From G965229605 sp965229605 (GTDB lineage: Bacteria; Pseudomonadota; Alphaproteobacteria; CBDDJK01), in NCBI GenBank assembly GCA_965229605.1, contig OZ245892.1, forward strand, positions 434,001 to 498,000: a stretch of DNA of 64,000 nucleotides. Reading direction: 5' to 3'. This document shows positions 25,379 to 33,601 of the stretch, piece by piece. The notes under the pieces were generated by a model, which was not told where the DNA came from, did no database searches, and was given only the letters and a program-made list of their open reading frames with translations. Each line of letters starts with the position of its first letter. Positions within the stretch are counted from its first letter, which is position 1. A program made the position numbers and the translations under genes.

Positions 25379-26644
25379 ATGACAAAAGTCACAGTTGCCG
25401 GGGGCGGAATTGTCGGGGTCAGTTGTGCCATGACCCTGCAAGCGCGGGGCTATCAGGTGCAGCTTATTGACCGGCAGGCTCCCGGTCATGGCACCTCCTT
25501 TGGCAATGCCGGGCTGATTTCACCCGGATCGGTGCTGGTCCTCAATAACCCGGCTCTCTGGCGCAGCCTGCCCGGTCTTTTACGCGGCAAAGGCAATGCA
25601 CTTCGCATTGATTATGGCTATTTGCTGCGCAATCTGCCCTGGTGCCTGCGCTTTCTTTCCCATGCAACAGTCAGAAGCAGCCAGAAAACCGGCATTGCCA
25701 TGCGGGCTTTGATGGTCGATTCAGCCAATCGCCATGAAGAATGGGTCAAACTGGCAAAGGCCGGGGCTCTGCGTAAGGGCCGCTCTGGCTGGCTAAAATG
25801 TTTTCGTAGCAGTGAAAGCTATGACCGTTTTCGCTACGAGATGGATTTTATGACCCGTTTCGGCGGCACCTTCCACCCGCTTGGAGCAGAAGAGATTGCC
25901 AATTATGAACCCGGTCTGCCGTCTATCTATCGCCATGCGGTTTTTGTTGAAGAAGCCTATCCGGTTTCAGACCCGCTGGCGCTAACCACCGCCTATGCCA
26001 GACATTTTAAAAAACTGGGTGGCGAAGTGATTGAAGCCGAAATCACCGCTATCGAACGCGGTCAAAATGGCTGGTCGGTGTCGATTGAGCAGAAAGAATC
26101 CGGCACGTCCAAAAGTGCCGAGGTGGAATCTGATCAGCTGGTGATTGCCGCCGGACCCTGGTCAGATGTTCTTTTGCGGATGATCAATATCAAGGCCCCG
26201 CTGCGCTGGGAACGCGGCTATCATGTGCATTTGCCGGTTGAAAAAAAACAGCCCCCTATCAAGCGGGCGATCCTCGATGTTGAAGGCGGCTTTGTTATGG
26301 CTCCGATGCGTCAGGGGGTTCGGATTACCAGCGGAGTTGAGCTTAATCACCGGGATGCGCCACCAAATTATAAGCAAATTACGGAAGCCACACGGTTGGC
26401 CCGGTCCATCACCGGGCTTGGCTCCCCGATAGAGACCAAGCCCTGGATGGGGTGCCGTCCGGTGCTGCCAGACAGTTTACCAATGATTGGACCCGTCAAA
26501 CAGCACTCTGGTTTATGGGTCAATTTCGGTCATCACCATCTGGGATTAACACTGGGGCCGGGGTCTGCTGCGCTGCTGGCAGATTTAATGGATGGCAAAC
26601 CCCGGCCAGACGCGGAAGATTTTTCACCAAAACGTTTTATTTAA
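25379..26644 (+). CDS. dadA: D-amino-acid dehydrogenase-like FAD-dependent oxidoreductase (DadA family)
   Basis: This 421-residue flavoprotein has the Rossmann FAD motif VTVAGGGIVGVSCAMTLQ at the N-terminus, the DAO-fold HGTSFGNAGLISP, and a C-terminal MGCRPVLPDSLPMIGP followed by NFGHHHLGLTLGPGSA, all typical of DadA small subunits. DadA oxidatively deaminates D-amino acids to 2-oxo acids and passes electrons to the respiratory chain. The ATG at 25379 places the FAD motif at residue 3; an in-frame ATG at 25361 overlaps the permease gene. Its position directly after a TAXI transporter suggests it degrades the transported compound. Other glycine or imino-acid oxidases of the same fold are possible. 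Confidence 0.85.
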   Translation: MTKVTVAGGGIVGVSCAMTLQARGYQVQLIDRQAPGHGTSFGNAGLISPGSVLVLNNPALWRSLPGLLRGKGNALRIDYGYLLRNLPWCLRFLSHATVRSSQKTGIAMRALMVDSANRHEEWVKLAKAGALRKGRSGWLKCFRSSESYDRFRYEMDFMTRFGGTFHPLGAEEIANYEPGLPSIYRHAVFVEEAYPVSDPLALTTAYARHFKKLGGEVIEAEITAIERGQNGWSVSIEQKESGTSKSAEVESDQLVIAAGPWSDVLLRMINIKAPLRWERGYHVHLPVEKKQPPIKRAILDVEGGFVMAPMRQGVRITSGVELNHRDAPPNYKQITEATRLARSITGLGSPIETKPWMGCRPVLPDSLPMIGPVKQHSGLWVNFGHHHLGLTLGPGSAALLADLMDGKPRPDAEDFSPKRFI

Positions 26645-26670
26645 AAGTTGTTTGGAAAAAAAACCGGGGC

Positions 26671-27234
26671 CTAACGGCGACCCCGGCGGTTGAAGTAATA
26701 TTGCAGGTCTTCCGGGGGGATTTGAGCAATCGCCTCATTCATCGCGGCATAAAGCGCATCCTGGGTTTCAGTGGCCTGAATGCGTAAATCTTCAAGCCGT
26801 TCCTGCAGTTGGACTTTATCTTCGTCGCCATTGCGCACCGCTTTGAAAAATCCGCGGGCTTCCCCGCGCATATCGCGCATCTGGTCACGCAGGACCGGGC
26901 CGTGCTTTTCAACCAAGGCACGGGCGGTGTCATCAACCGGCAAATTGCGGCTAAACATGCCTTTGAACAACCAGCGATAGCCCGACTTTTCGCCGCGCAT
27001 GCGATCTCCGTCCTGTTCTTCAGAATGCATCCAGCCGCCATGACTGAAATAATGACGTCCGTGGTGACTGGCGGCTCCAACCGCGATCCATCCAGCAAGG
27101 AAAAGATTCAACGCCAGCGATCCATAAAGAAAACCGCGTTTTCCCATCAAGCCGCGCAGTTTGCCTTTTTTTGACTGCGCTTCCTCAGAAGGGGGAAGAG
27201 AGGGCTGGTTATCGGTTTGGTTATTATCAGACAT
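26671..27234 (-). CDS. Periplasmic heavy-metal sensor-like protein (CnrX/ZraP superfamily)
   Basis: This 187-residue protein has a cytosolic tail, one membrane segment (GFLYGSLALNLFLAGWIAVG, about residues 33-52), a histidine-rich stretch (HHGRHYFSHGGWMH) and a periplasmic helical domain with RDQMRDMRGEARGFFKAV and LQERLEDLRIQATETQDALYAAM, as in Metal_resist/CnrX proteins. In CnrYXH, CnrX binds metal and controls an anti-sigma/ECF pair; here the anti-sigma-like and ECF genes lie immediately upstream in the same direction. A metal-binding stress sensor is therefore the likely role; the metal is unknown. Confidence 0.78.
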   Translation of the reverse strand: MSDNNQTDNQPSLPPSEEAQSKKGKLRGLMGKRGFLYGSLALNLFLAGWIAVGAASHHGRHYFSHGGWMHSEEQDGDRMRGEKSGYRWLFKGMFSRNLPVDDTARALVEKHGPVLRDQMRDMRGEARGFFKAVRNGDEDKVQLQERLEDLRIQATETQDALYAAMNEAIAQIPPEDLQYYFNRRGRR

Positions 27235-27290
27235 AATGATCCTTTCGTGTAAAAGAGGGTAAAGAGGGTGAAAACAAAAGAAAAGAAAAA

Positions 27291-27860
27291 CTAGGCAGCT
27301 TCATCGACCAGGGTCAGAATGAAATCGGCAAGCGATTCGTCGGATAAAGCGGCTTCTGTCAGGGTCGAAAAATCGGCCTCTGACGTCGCAGGGGATGTAA
27401 GGGATGAAGCGGTTAATGAGGGAAGCGGGTCAACGAACAGGCCTGACAACCCTCCTATAAACAGGGCCATCATCAGTCCGGCGGCGGCAAAGCCCGGATT
27501 ATAGAGAAAAGGGCTGAAAAAGCTTTGTAGCCAGCTTGCGGCATTATCTTTGGCTTGCCTGCTGACGGGCCGGGAGGATTTGACCTGATGAGACTGCCTG
27601 GATAATAAATAGGCAGGCGGTTCAGCATTATCGATCCATTCTGGTGTATAGTCGCAATAAAGCGCATCAAGGCTAGCTTCCTGTTGGGCGATAGCTTGCA
27701 ATTCAGGGCTTTCTGCCAGAATCCGGGTGAAGATTTCCTGTTCCTCTGGCGGGCAATGATCCGGCCCATAGGCCTTTAAAATAGCCATTACGCGGTCATT
27801 CAATTTTTGCGTGCGCGCTGGTCCAGATGCCAGCTTGTCTAAATCATTCAGTTCTTCCAT
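27291..27860 (-). CDS. Probable membrane anti-sigma factor
   Basis: This protein of about 189 residues has a cytosolic N-terminal half of charged helices (EELNDLDKLASGPARTQKLNDRV), a single membrane segment (PGFAAAGLMMALFIGGLSGLFV, near residue 130) and a short acidic periplasmic tail. GGAGG 5 bp before the ATG at 27860 fixes the start. It lies 24 bp behind an ECF sigma gene and before a CnrX-like sensor, the position of anti-sigma factors in such cassettes. There is no recognisable zinc-finger HxxxCxxC motif, so the call rests on topology and context. Confidence 0.65.
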   Translation of the reverse strand: MEELNDLDKLASGPARTQKLNDRVMAILKAYGPDHCPPEEQEIFTRILAESPELQAIAQQEASLDALYCDYTPEWIDNAEPPAYLLSRQSHQVKSSRPVSRQAKDNAASWLQSFFSPFLYNPGFAAAGLMMALFIGGLSGLFVDPLPSLTASSLTSPATSEADFSTLTEAALSDESLADFILTLVDEAA

Positions 27861-27884
27861 CATAACCTCCAATCTCGGGGGGTA

Positions 27885-28502
27885 TTACACAGGGTCTTTA
27901 TGCAATGAAGACAGCGACTGGCGAAGCGTTCGCCGGGCACGTGCCAGCAAGGATTCAAGGGCCTCAACCGATATACCAAGCTCGCTGGCAGCAAGCCTGG
28001 CCGGTAAGTGATCATGTAAAACAAGTGTCAAGGCGGCACGTTGACGCGATGGCAGCTTTTCCAGCGTCTGGTTAATCTGTGCGCCAATTTCGCGCCCGAT
28101 GGTTTCCTGTTCAGGGTTTAATATCGGAGCTTCAAGCCCGGTCTCTGAATCTTCCAATGTTTCATCAAAAGAGATGTTCCAGTCTTTCCTTTTGCGTAAA
28201 CGATCCAGGCAAAGATGACGGGCAACTTTTCGCAACCAGAACTTTGCGCCGTCCGGCTCAATATGTTTGCGTTCATTCCACAGGCGCAAAAAGGCTTCCT
28301 GCGCGACATCTTCGGCTTCGGCGCGCACCGCAAGCATCCGCCAGGCCAGACCCAGCACGTGGCGATAGTCCTGGGTTACCATTTTGCGATAGGCTGCATC
28401 CGACAGGCCAGCGCGATAGGCTGCATCTGAAAGGCCCGCCGGGGACGAATTTTCACCTATGTCAGCCATTGATCCACGATGTAACGATTGATCCACAAAC
28501 AT
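27885..28502 (-). CDS. ECF-type RNA polymerase sigma factor
   Basis: This protein of about 205 residues has sigma region 2 (DYRHVLGLAWRMLAVRAEAEDVAQEAFLRLW, with the polymerase-binding EDVAQEAFLR) and region 4 (LEKLPSRQRAALTLVLHDHL... ISVEALESLLARARRTLRQ). It should direct transcription of a small stress regulon, released by the anti-sigma encoded next to it. The N-terminus carries an in-frame duplication of nine residues (LSDAAYRAG then LSDAAYRKM) reflected in a 27-bp tandem repeat. Start ATG 28502 is assumed; Met12 at 28469 is an alternative. The gene diverges from def. Confidence 0.9.
   Translation of the reverse strand: MFVDQSLHRGSMADIGENSSPAGLSDAAYRAGLSDAAYRKMVTQDYRHVLGLAWRMLAVRAEAEDVAQEAFLRLWNERKHIEPDGAKFWLRKVARHLCLDRLRKRKDWNISFDETLEDSETGLEAPILNPEQETIGREIGAQINQTLEKLPSRQRAALTLVLHDHLPARLAASELGISVEALESLLARARRTLRQSLSSLHKDPV
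28386..28439 (-). repeat. 27-bp tandem duplication inside the ECF sigma gene
   Basis: Two adjacent 27-bp units (28386-28412 and 28413-28439) agree at 24 of 27 positions and keep frame, doubling the peptide GLSDAAYR near the N-terminus of the sigma factor, just before region 2. Confidence 0.85.
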
Positions 28503-28662
28503 ATTGTTCCAAGTCTTTTTTGTGTGTCTATACCCTATATACGATCAGGCGATAAAAATCCGTCGCTGGACAAGAAAATTTTTTGTAAAATTTTTTGGGG
28601 TGCGATTTTGCGTGATGTGATTCTTGTTGTTTGCGGTTTAAAGTCGCGCTAAAAACCGTGCC

Positions 28663-29235
28663 ATGCTAGATATTGTCATTGCGCCGCATCCTGTCTTGAA
28701 GAAAGTTGCCGAGCCGGTTGCCGAGGCCCCGGGGCCGGTTGAGCGTGCGCTGGTTCAGGATATGTTTGAAACCATGTATCATGCCAACGGGATTGGGCTG
28801 GCTGCACCGCAGGTCGGGGTCTCGCGCCGAATTCTGGTGATGGATGTGCGCGAGCGTGTGCGCAGGGGTGAAGATAATATCCTTGATCCAGCAGACACAA
28901 GTGGATCAGACCCGGCACCGGAAGACGCCCCAGAAGCTTGGCCGCTTGCCTTGATTGACCCTGAAATTATTATGGCTTCTGATCATTTGCGCGATTATGA
29001 AGAAGGCTGTCTGTCCCTTCCCGGAGAATATGCGACGATCTCGCGCCCGGAGACGGTCACGGTGGCCTATGTTGACCCGGACGGGGCCAAGCGTCAGTTT
29101 GAGGCCTCTGGCCTGCTGGCGGTTTGTGTCCAGCATGAGATTGACCATCTCAACGGGGTTTTGTTTGTTGATCATCTCTCCAAGCTGAAACGTGATACGA
29201 TTATGCGTCGCTTGCGCAAAAAATATGCAGAATGA
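28663..29235 (+). CDS. def: Peptide deformylase
   Basis: Def removes the N-formyl group from nascent proteins with a metal-activated water. The 190-residue protein contains all three motifs: GIGLAAPQVG (motif 1), EGCLSLPG with the metal-binding Cys (motif 2) and QHEIDHLNG with HExxH (motif 3). A short acidic insertion (TSGSDPAPEDAPEAW) precedes the LIDPEI strand, seen in some alphaproteobacterial members. fmt is not adjacent, though it commonly is. hisG begins 15 bp downstream. Confidence 0.97.
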   Translation: MLDIVIAPHPVLKKVAEPVAEAPGPVERALVQDMFETMYHANGIGLAAPQVGVSRRILVMDVRERVRRGEDNILDPADTSGSDPAPEDAPEAWPLALIDPEIIMASDHLRDYEEGCLSLPGEYATISRPETVTVAYVDPDGAKRQFEASGLLAVCVQHEIDHLNGVLFVDHLSKLKRDTIMRRLRKKYAE

Positions 29236-29250
29236 GTTGATTTTTTGCGC

Positions 29251-29931
29251 ATGAAAAATGCTGCATCCGATCAAAAGCCTCTGGTTCTTGCGCTGCCGAA
29301 AGGGCGTATTTTAAAAGAACTGCGCCCGGTCCTGACAGCGGTGGGGATTGTCCCGGAAGCAGATTTTGACAATGCGGATTCGCGCCGTTTGCGCTTTTCA
29401 ACCAACCGTGCTGATCTGGAGATTGTCCGGGTCCGCAGTTTTGATGTGGCAACTTTTGTCGCTTATGGAGCGGCACAGCTTGGGGTGGCGGGCAGTGACG
29501 TGCTGGCTGAATTTGACTATTCTGAAATCTATGCGCCGCTGGCTCTGGGGATTGGGAAATGCCGCTTGTCGGTGGCCGAACCTGCCTGGCTGCGCCCGAT
29601 AGATGATCCTGCTGGCTGGAGCCGGATACGTATTGCCACCAAATATCCGGCCTTGACCCGCCAGTATTTTTCAAAGCGCGGGGTGCAGGCCGATTGTGTG
29701 CATTTGTCGGGAGCAATGGAGCTGGCCCCGGGGATGGGGCTATGTCGGCGGATTGTTGATCTGGTGTCCAGCGGGGCAACGTTGAAAGACAATGGGTTGG
29801 TCGAGGTTGAAACGCTTATGCAGGTTGAATCAAAATTGATTGTTAATCGTGTGGCTTCCAAGATGCGGGCAAGCGAGATTGCGGGCCTGGTTGATCAATT
29901 TTCGGCTGCGCTGGAAAGCTCCTTTAAATAG
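29251..29931 (+). CDS. hisG: ATP phosphoribosyltransferase catalytic subunit, short form
   Basis: HisG makes the first histidine intermediate from ATP and PRPP. The protein of about 226 residues has LVLALPKGRILKEL at its N-terminus, AQLGVAGSDVLAEF, RIATKYPALTRQYF and the PRPP-binding EMAPGMGL-like stretch ELAPGMGLCRRIVDLVSSG. It lacks the C-terminal regulatory domain of long HisG, so it should need HisZ, which is not in the window. ATG 29251 is preferred over TTG 29245. hisD, which often lies between hisG and the UPF0262 gene in alphaproteobacteria, is absent here. Confidence 0.95.
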   Translation: MKNAASDQKPLVLALPKGRILKELRPVLTAVGIVPEADFDNADSRRLRFSTNRADLEIVRVRSFDVATFVAYGAAQLGVAGSDVLAEFDYSEIYAPLALGIGKCRLSVAEPAWLRPIDDPAGWSRIRIATKYPALTRQYFSKRGVQADCVHLSGAMELAPGMGLCRRIVDLVSSGATLKDNGLVEVETLMQVESKLIVNRVASKMRASEIAGLVDQFSAALESSFK

Positions 29932-29949
29932 AATATTAAATAGAACATT
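29926..29949 (+). repeat. 12-bp tandem duplication covering the hisG stop
   Basis: AAATAGAATATT (29926-29937) is followed at once by AAATAGAACATT (29938-29949), 11 of 12 identical. Each copy contains a TAG; the first is the hisG stop codon. Confidence 0.8.
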
Positions 29950-29958
29950 AGGCAAGAA

Positions 29959-30447
29959 ATGGACAAGACGAACGAGCGCATCAGTGCTTTAACCCTGGAT
30001 GAGAAAAGCATTGTCCGGCGCAAGCTGGAAATCGAGCACGAGCGCAATGTCGCCTTGTTTGATCTTCTGGATTCCAATTCTTTTCACCCGGTTGGCGACT
30101 GGAAGCAAGGCGACTGGGTTGGCCCTTACCGGGTTCATCTGGGGATTGAGGAGAACCGTTTATATTTTGATATCCATGATGACAGCGATGCGCCTTTGGG
30201 GCGTATTCATTTGCCGCTGAGTCCCTTGCGGCGGATTATCCGTGATTATTTTCAAATTTGCGAAAGCTATTACGGGGCGGTGAAGGAGCTGGGGCCAGCC
30301 CAGATTGAGACCATAGATATGGCGCGGCGCGGGGTTCACAATGACGGGGCCGAGATTCTGGAAACCATGCTTGAAGGCAAGATAGAGATTGATCTGCAAA
30401 CCTCGCGGCGGCTTTTTACGCTGATTTGTGTCCTTCATATCCGGTGA
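29959..30447 (+). CDS. UPF0262 family protein
   Basis: This 162-residue protein has the conserved body of the alphaproteobacterial UPF0262 family: RKLEIEHERNVALFDLLDSN, GPYRVHLGIEENRLYFDI, LSPLRRIIRDYFQICESYY and a central DMARRGVHNDGAE before the C-terminal LFTLICVLHIR. The function is unknown. In many relatives it is cotranscribed with hisD and a small phosphatase-like gene; here it follows hisG by 27 bp and precedes that phosphatase by 9 bp. Confidence 0.9.
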   Translation: MDKTNERISALTLDEKSIVRRKLEIEHERNVALFDLLDSNSFHPVGDWKQGDWVGPYRVHLGIEENRLYFDIHDDSDAPLGRIHLPLSPLRRIIRDYFQICESYYGAVKELGPAQIETIDMARRGVHNDGAEILETMLEGKIEIDLQTSRRLFTLICVLHIR

Positions 30448-30456
30448 TGGGGCGGG

Positions 30457-30897
30457 GTGGTTTTTTCAACGGCTCCCTCGATTGATGCTGTGCTGTTTTG
30501 CTGCACGCTGAATTCGATCCGCTCTGCGATGGCAGAGGGTTTGGCGAAGAAACATTTTGGCACCCGGCTTTTTATTGATTCGGCTGGCGTGCGCGAGGGC
30601 CAGGCCGACGGTTTTATGATCGCGGTGATGGAGGAGATAGGGGTTGATCTTCAAAACCATCATCCAAAATTGATTGAGGATTTGGAGGATTCGTCTTTTG
30701 ATCTGATTGTGGCCTTGTCGCCAGAGGCGCAGCACCATGCGCTTGAGCTTACGCGGACGATGGCTTGTGATGTTGAATTCTGGAATACATTTGACCCGTC
30801 GATGGTTGAAGGCAGCCGCGAAAGCCGATTGGCGGCCTATCGTCAGGTGCGTGATCAGCTTGATTTGCGTATTCAGAAAAGGTTTTTGATCTCTTGA
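30457..30897 (+). CDS. Low-molecular-weight phosphotyrosine phosphatase / ArsC-type protein
   Basis: This 146-residue protein has the P-loop-like motif CCTLNSIRSAMAEG near the N-terminus, where Cys-x4-Arg-Ser resembles the CxxNxxRS signature of low-molecular-weight protein tyrosine phosphatases and thioredoxin-coupled arsenate reductases. The C-terminal half has WNTFDPS and a helical tail. A GTG at 30457 starts the gene after a GGGGCGGGG ribosome site. infA, which usually follows this gene in alphaproteobacteria, is not present; the cytochrome oxidase promoter region comes next. Confidence 0.85.
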   Translation: MVFSTAPSIDAVLFCCTLNSIRSAMAEGLAKKHFGTRLFIDSAGVREGQADGFMIAVMEEIGVDLQNHHPKLIEDLEDSSFDLIVALSPEAQHHALELTRTMACDVEFWNTFDPSMVEGSRESRLAAYRQVRDQLDLRIQKRFLIS

Positions 30898-30948
30898 GTT
30901 TTCACATCAATTTTCGTATAAGGGCATGAAACTTATCTGCTAAAACGC

Positions 30949-30976
30949 TTGAACAGGCCTGAGCATAATATATAAT
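30949..30976 (+). promoter_or_regulatory. Sigma-70-type promoter of the cytochrome oxidase operon
   Basis: TTGAAC (30949-30954) and a perfect TATAAT (30971-30976) are 16 bp apart. Transcription would begin near 30983, which rules out the upstream in-frame ATG at 30975 and supports ATG 31041 as the ctaC start. A further short repeat, TGCGCGAGA, occurs twice in the leader (31000-31008 and 31018-31026). Confidence 0.65.
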
Positions 30977-31040
30977 GATATGTGAATATGTAAACGATAT
31001 GCGCGAGATAACTAATGTGCGCGAGACAAAAGGTGTCCTA

Positions 31041-31907
31041 ATGAAAAAGATATTTTCAACAACCCGATCCTATGCCGGTCTTGTTATAACAAGCTTATGG
31101 GCAACCCTTCTGCTTGTTCAGCCAGCCGCTGCAAAGTCTGGTGAATGGCAGTTTTCCTTCCCCGATCCGGTGTCGCCGATGGCCCGGATGATGAAGGAAT
31201 TTCATGATCTCTGGCTGCTGCCGATTGTTTTCGGCGTGTCACTCTTTGTTTTGGGGCTGCTGGTCTATACCTGCTATCGCTTTTCAGCAAAGCGCAACCC
31301 GGTGCCGTCAAAAACCACGCATAATGCGCTGCTTGAAGTCCTGTGGACCGCCGTGCCGGTCGTGATTCTGGCGGCCATGGTCTTTCCGTCCTTGCGGCTG
31401 CTCTATGCCACCGATTATGTTGAAGATTCAGAAATGACGCTGAAAATCACCGGCTATCAATGGTATTGGGGATATGAATATCCCGATCATGGCGGGTTTT
31501 TCTTTGATTCCTATCTGATGGCCCGCACCGCTGCCGAAGCCGAAGAATATGGCGTCAAACGGTTGCTGGATACCGATAATATTGTTGTCCTGCCAGTCGA
31601 TACCAAAATCCGCTTGCAGATCACTTCTGGCGATGTGCTGCATAACTGGTCGCTTTCCGAAGTCGGGGTGCGCATGGATGCCGTGCCGGGGCGGTTAAAT
31701 GAAACCTGGACCTTGTTTGACACGCCTGGACGCTATTACGGCTTTTGTTCCGAATTATGCGGGGTTGATCATGCTTATATGCCGATTGCCATTGATGCCG
31801 TCAGCAAAGAAGAATTTGAAGCTTGGGTTGAAGAAGCAAAACAGGAATTTGCATCGCATCGACCAAAGCCTGCCGATCAGTCAACCGGTTTAGCAAGTAC
31901 CCGATAG
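31041..31907 (+). CDS. ctaC: Cytochrome c oxidase subunit II
   Basis: Subunit II of the aa3-type oxidase takes electrons from cytochrome c through its binuclear CuA site. The 288-residue protein has a signal peptide (ending around QPAAAKSGEW), two membrane segments (LWLLPIVFGVSLFVLGLLVY and LLEVLWTAVPVVILAAMVF), the aromatic electron-entry patch YQWYWGYEYP, and the CuA ligands in DVLHNWSL and CSELCGVDHAYMPI. ATG 31041 follows AAAGGTG and the promoter described above. It opens the ctaC-ctaD-ctaB-small protein-ctaG-ctaE-DUF983 operon. Confidence 0.97.
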   Translation: MKKIFSTTRSYAGLVITSLWATLLLVQPAAAKSGEWQFSFPDPVSPMARMMKEFHDLWLLPIVFGVSLFVLGLLVYTCYRFSAKRNPVPSKTTHNALLEVLWTAVPVVILAAMVFPSLRLLYATDYVEDSEMTLKITGYQWYWGYEYPDHGGFFFDSYLMARTAAEAEEYGVKRLLDTDNIVVLPVDTKIRLQITSGDVLHNWSLSEVGVRMDAVPGRLNETWTLFDTPGRYYGFCSELCGVDHAYMPIAIDAVSKEEFEAWVEEAKQEFASHRPKPADQSTGLASTR

Positions 31908-31925
31908 AACCTGTTCCTTGCTCTT

Positions 31926-31941
31926 TTGACGATAACGTCAA
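31926..31941 (+). terminator. Hairpin between ctaC and ctaD
   Basis: TTGACG-ATAA-CGTCAA forms a perfect 6-bp stem with a 4-base loop 18 bp after the ctaC stop, without a following T-run. It may be a processing or stability element separating ctaC from the rest of the transcript rather than a true terminator. Confidence 0.45.
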
Positions 31942-31972
31942 GCCCTGTATGTGTATGTTAAGGAGAAAATGA

Positions 31973-33577
31973 ATGTCTGCACAGACCGCGACAATGGACT
32001 CAAGTCACGATCATGACCATCACGATACCCCGCCGGGAATCGGACGTTGGCTCAATTCAACCAATCACAAAGATATCGGGACAATGTATATCATTTTCTC
32101 GATTGTTGCCGGGCTGATTGGTGGCGCGATTTCTGTCTATATGCGCATGGAACTCCAGGACCCCGGTGTCCAATATATGGCAGACGGGCATGAATGGAAC
32201 GTCATGATCACCGCCCACGGGCTGATCATGGTCTTTTTTGTCGTTATGCCCGGCCTGATTGGCGGCTTTGGCAACTGGTTTGTGCCGCTGATGATCGGGG
32301 CCCCCGATATGGCCTTCCCGCGCATGAATAATATCAGCTTCTGGCTGCTGATCCCGGCCTTCCTGCTGCTGCTGCTCTCTGCCGTGATCGGGGGCGGGGC
32401 TGGAACCGGCTGGACCATCTATCCGCCGCTTTCAACCATCGCCAGCCATCCCGGTGCCGCCGTTGATATGGCCATTTTCGCCTTGCACCTCGCCGGGGTC
32501 AGTTCAATCCTCGGGGCCGTGAATTTTATCACCACCATTTTGAATATGCGCGCACCCGGCATGACACTCCATAAAATGCCACTATTCGCCTGGTCAATGC
32601 TGGTCACCGCGTTTCTGCTGGTTCTCGCCTTGCCAGTGCTTGGCGGAGCCATCACCATGCTGCTGACCGACCGCAACTTCGGCACCGCCTTCTTCGATCC
32701 AGCCGGTGGCGGCGATCCTATTCTATTCCAGCACCTGTTCTGGTTCTTCGGTCATCCCGAAGTCTATATCATGATCCTGCCAGCCTTCGGAATGCTCAGC
32801 CATGTGATCTCGACCTTCTCCAACAAACCAATTTTTGGCTATGCCGGAATGGCCTATGCCATGGTCGCTATCGGCTTTATCGGCTTTATCGTCTGGGCCC
32901 ACCATATGTATACAGTCGGACTCAATGTCGATACCCGCGCCTATTTCACCGTCGCAACCATGGTCATTGCCGTCCCGACCGGAATCAAAATCTTCAGCTG
33001 GATTGCAACCATGTGGGGCGGCTCCATCCGTTTTACCCTGCCAATGATCTGGGCCATCGGCTTTATCTTCCTCTTCACCGTTGGTGGCGTCACCGGCGTT
33101 GTTTTAGCCAATGCCGGGATGGATTTGCAACTGCATGATACCTATTATGTGGTCGCACACTTCCACTATGTCCTGTCGCTCGGCGCCGTCTTTGCGCTGT
33201 TTATGGGAATTTACTACTGGCTTGGAAAAATGTCAGGCCGGGAAATTCCAACCTGGGCCGGGCATATCCATTTCTGGACAACCTTTATAGGTGTCAATCT
33301 GACCTTCTTCCCGCAGCATTTCCTGGGGATGGCCGGAATGCCGCGCCGCTATATTGACTATGCTGACGGATTCCATATGTGGCATTATGTCTCGTCCATC
33401 GGCTCGTATATCGCTTTTGCCTCCTCCGTCTTTTTTGTCGGCGTGCTGATCTGGACCCTGATGGCCGGGCGCAAACTCTCTGCGAATTATTGGGGAGAGG
33501 GGGCGACAACGCTGGAATGGACCGTGTCCTCCCCACCGCCTTTCCATACCTTTAACCGCTTGCCGCGCATCTCATAA
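31973..33577 (+). CDS. ctaD: Cytochrome c oxidase subunit I
   Basis: This is the catalytic subunit with heme a, heme a3 and CuB. The 534-residue, 12-TM protein shows the low-spin heme ligand region MVFFVVMPGLIGGFGNWF, the CuB/cross-link motif WFFGHPEVYIMILPAFG, K-channel region with HHMYTVGLNVDTRAYF, and the heme ligands in HDTYYVVAHFHYVLSLG. The E(286)-bearing PEVY and the D/K channel residues indicate a canonical A-type oxidase that reduces O2 and pumps protons. A histidine-rich N-terminus (HDHDHHD) is present. A good AAGGAG precedes the ATG. Confidence 0.98.
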   Translation: MSAQTATMDSSHDHDHHDTPPGIGRWLNSTNHKDIGTMYIIFSIVAGLIGGAISVYMRMELQDPGVQYMADGHEWNVMITAHGLIMVFFVVMPGLIGGFGNWFVPLMIGAPDMAFPRMNNISFWLLIPAFLLLLLSAVIGGGAGTGWTIYPPLSTIASHPGAAVDMAIFALHLAGVSSILGAVNFITTILNMRAPGMTLHKMPLFAWSMLVTAFLLVLALPVLGGAITMLLTDRNFGTAFFDPAGGGDPILFQHLFWFFGHPEVYIMILPAFGMLSHVISTFSNKPIFGYAGMAYAMVAIGFIGFIVWAHHMYTVGLNVDTRAYFTVATMVIAVPTGIKIFSWIATMWGGSIRFTLPMIWAIGFIFLFTVGGVTGVVLANAGMDLQLHDTYYVVAHFHYVLSLGAVFALFMGIYYWLGKMSGREIPTWAGHIHFWTTFIGVNLTFFPQHFLGMAGMPRRYIDYADGFHMWHYVSSIGSYIAFASSVFFVGVLIWTLMAGRKLSANYWGEGATTLEWTVSSPPPFHTFNRLPRIS

Positions 33578-33601
33578 CCTGTAGCCTGACAAGTTTATTT
33601 T

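Noticed and set aside
28469..28515. GGAAC box upstream of the ECF sigma gene as a general stress (EcfG) promoter
   Set aside because: GGAAC is followed by CGTT, but the spacing of about 19-20 bp is too long and it overlaps the assumed start codon.
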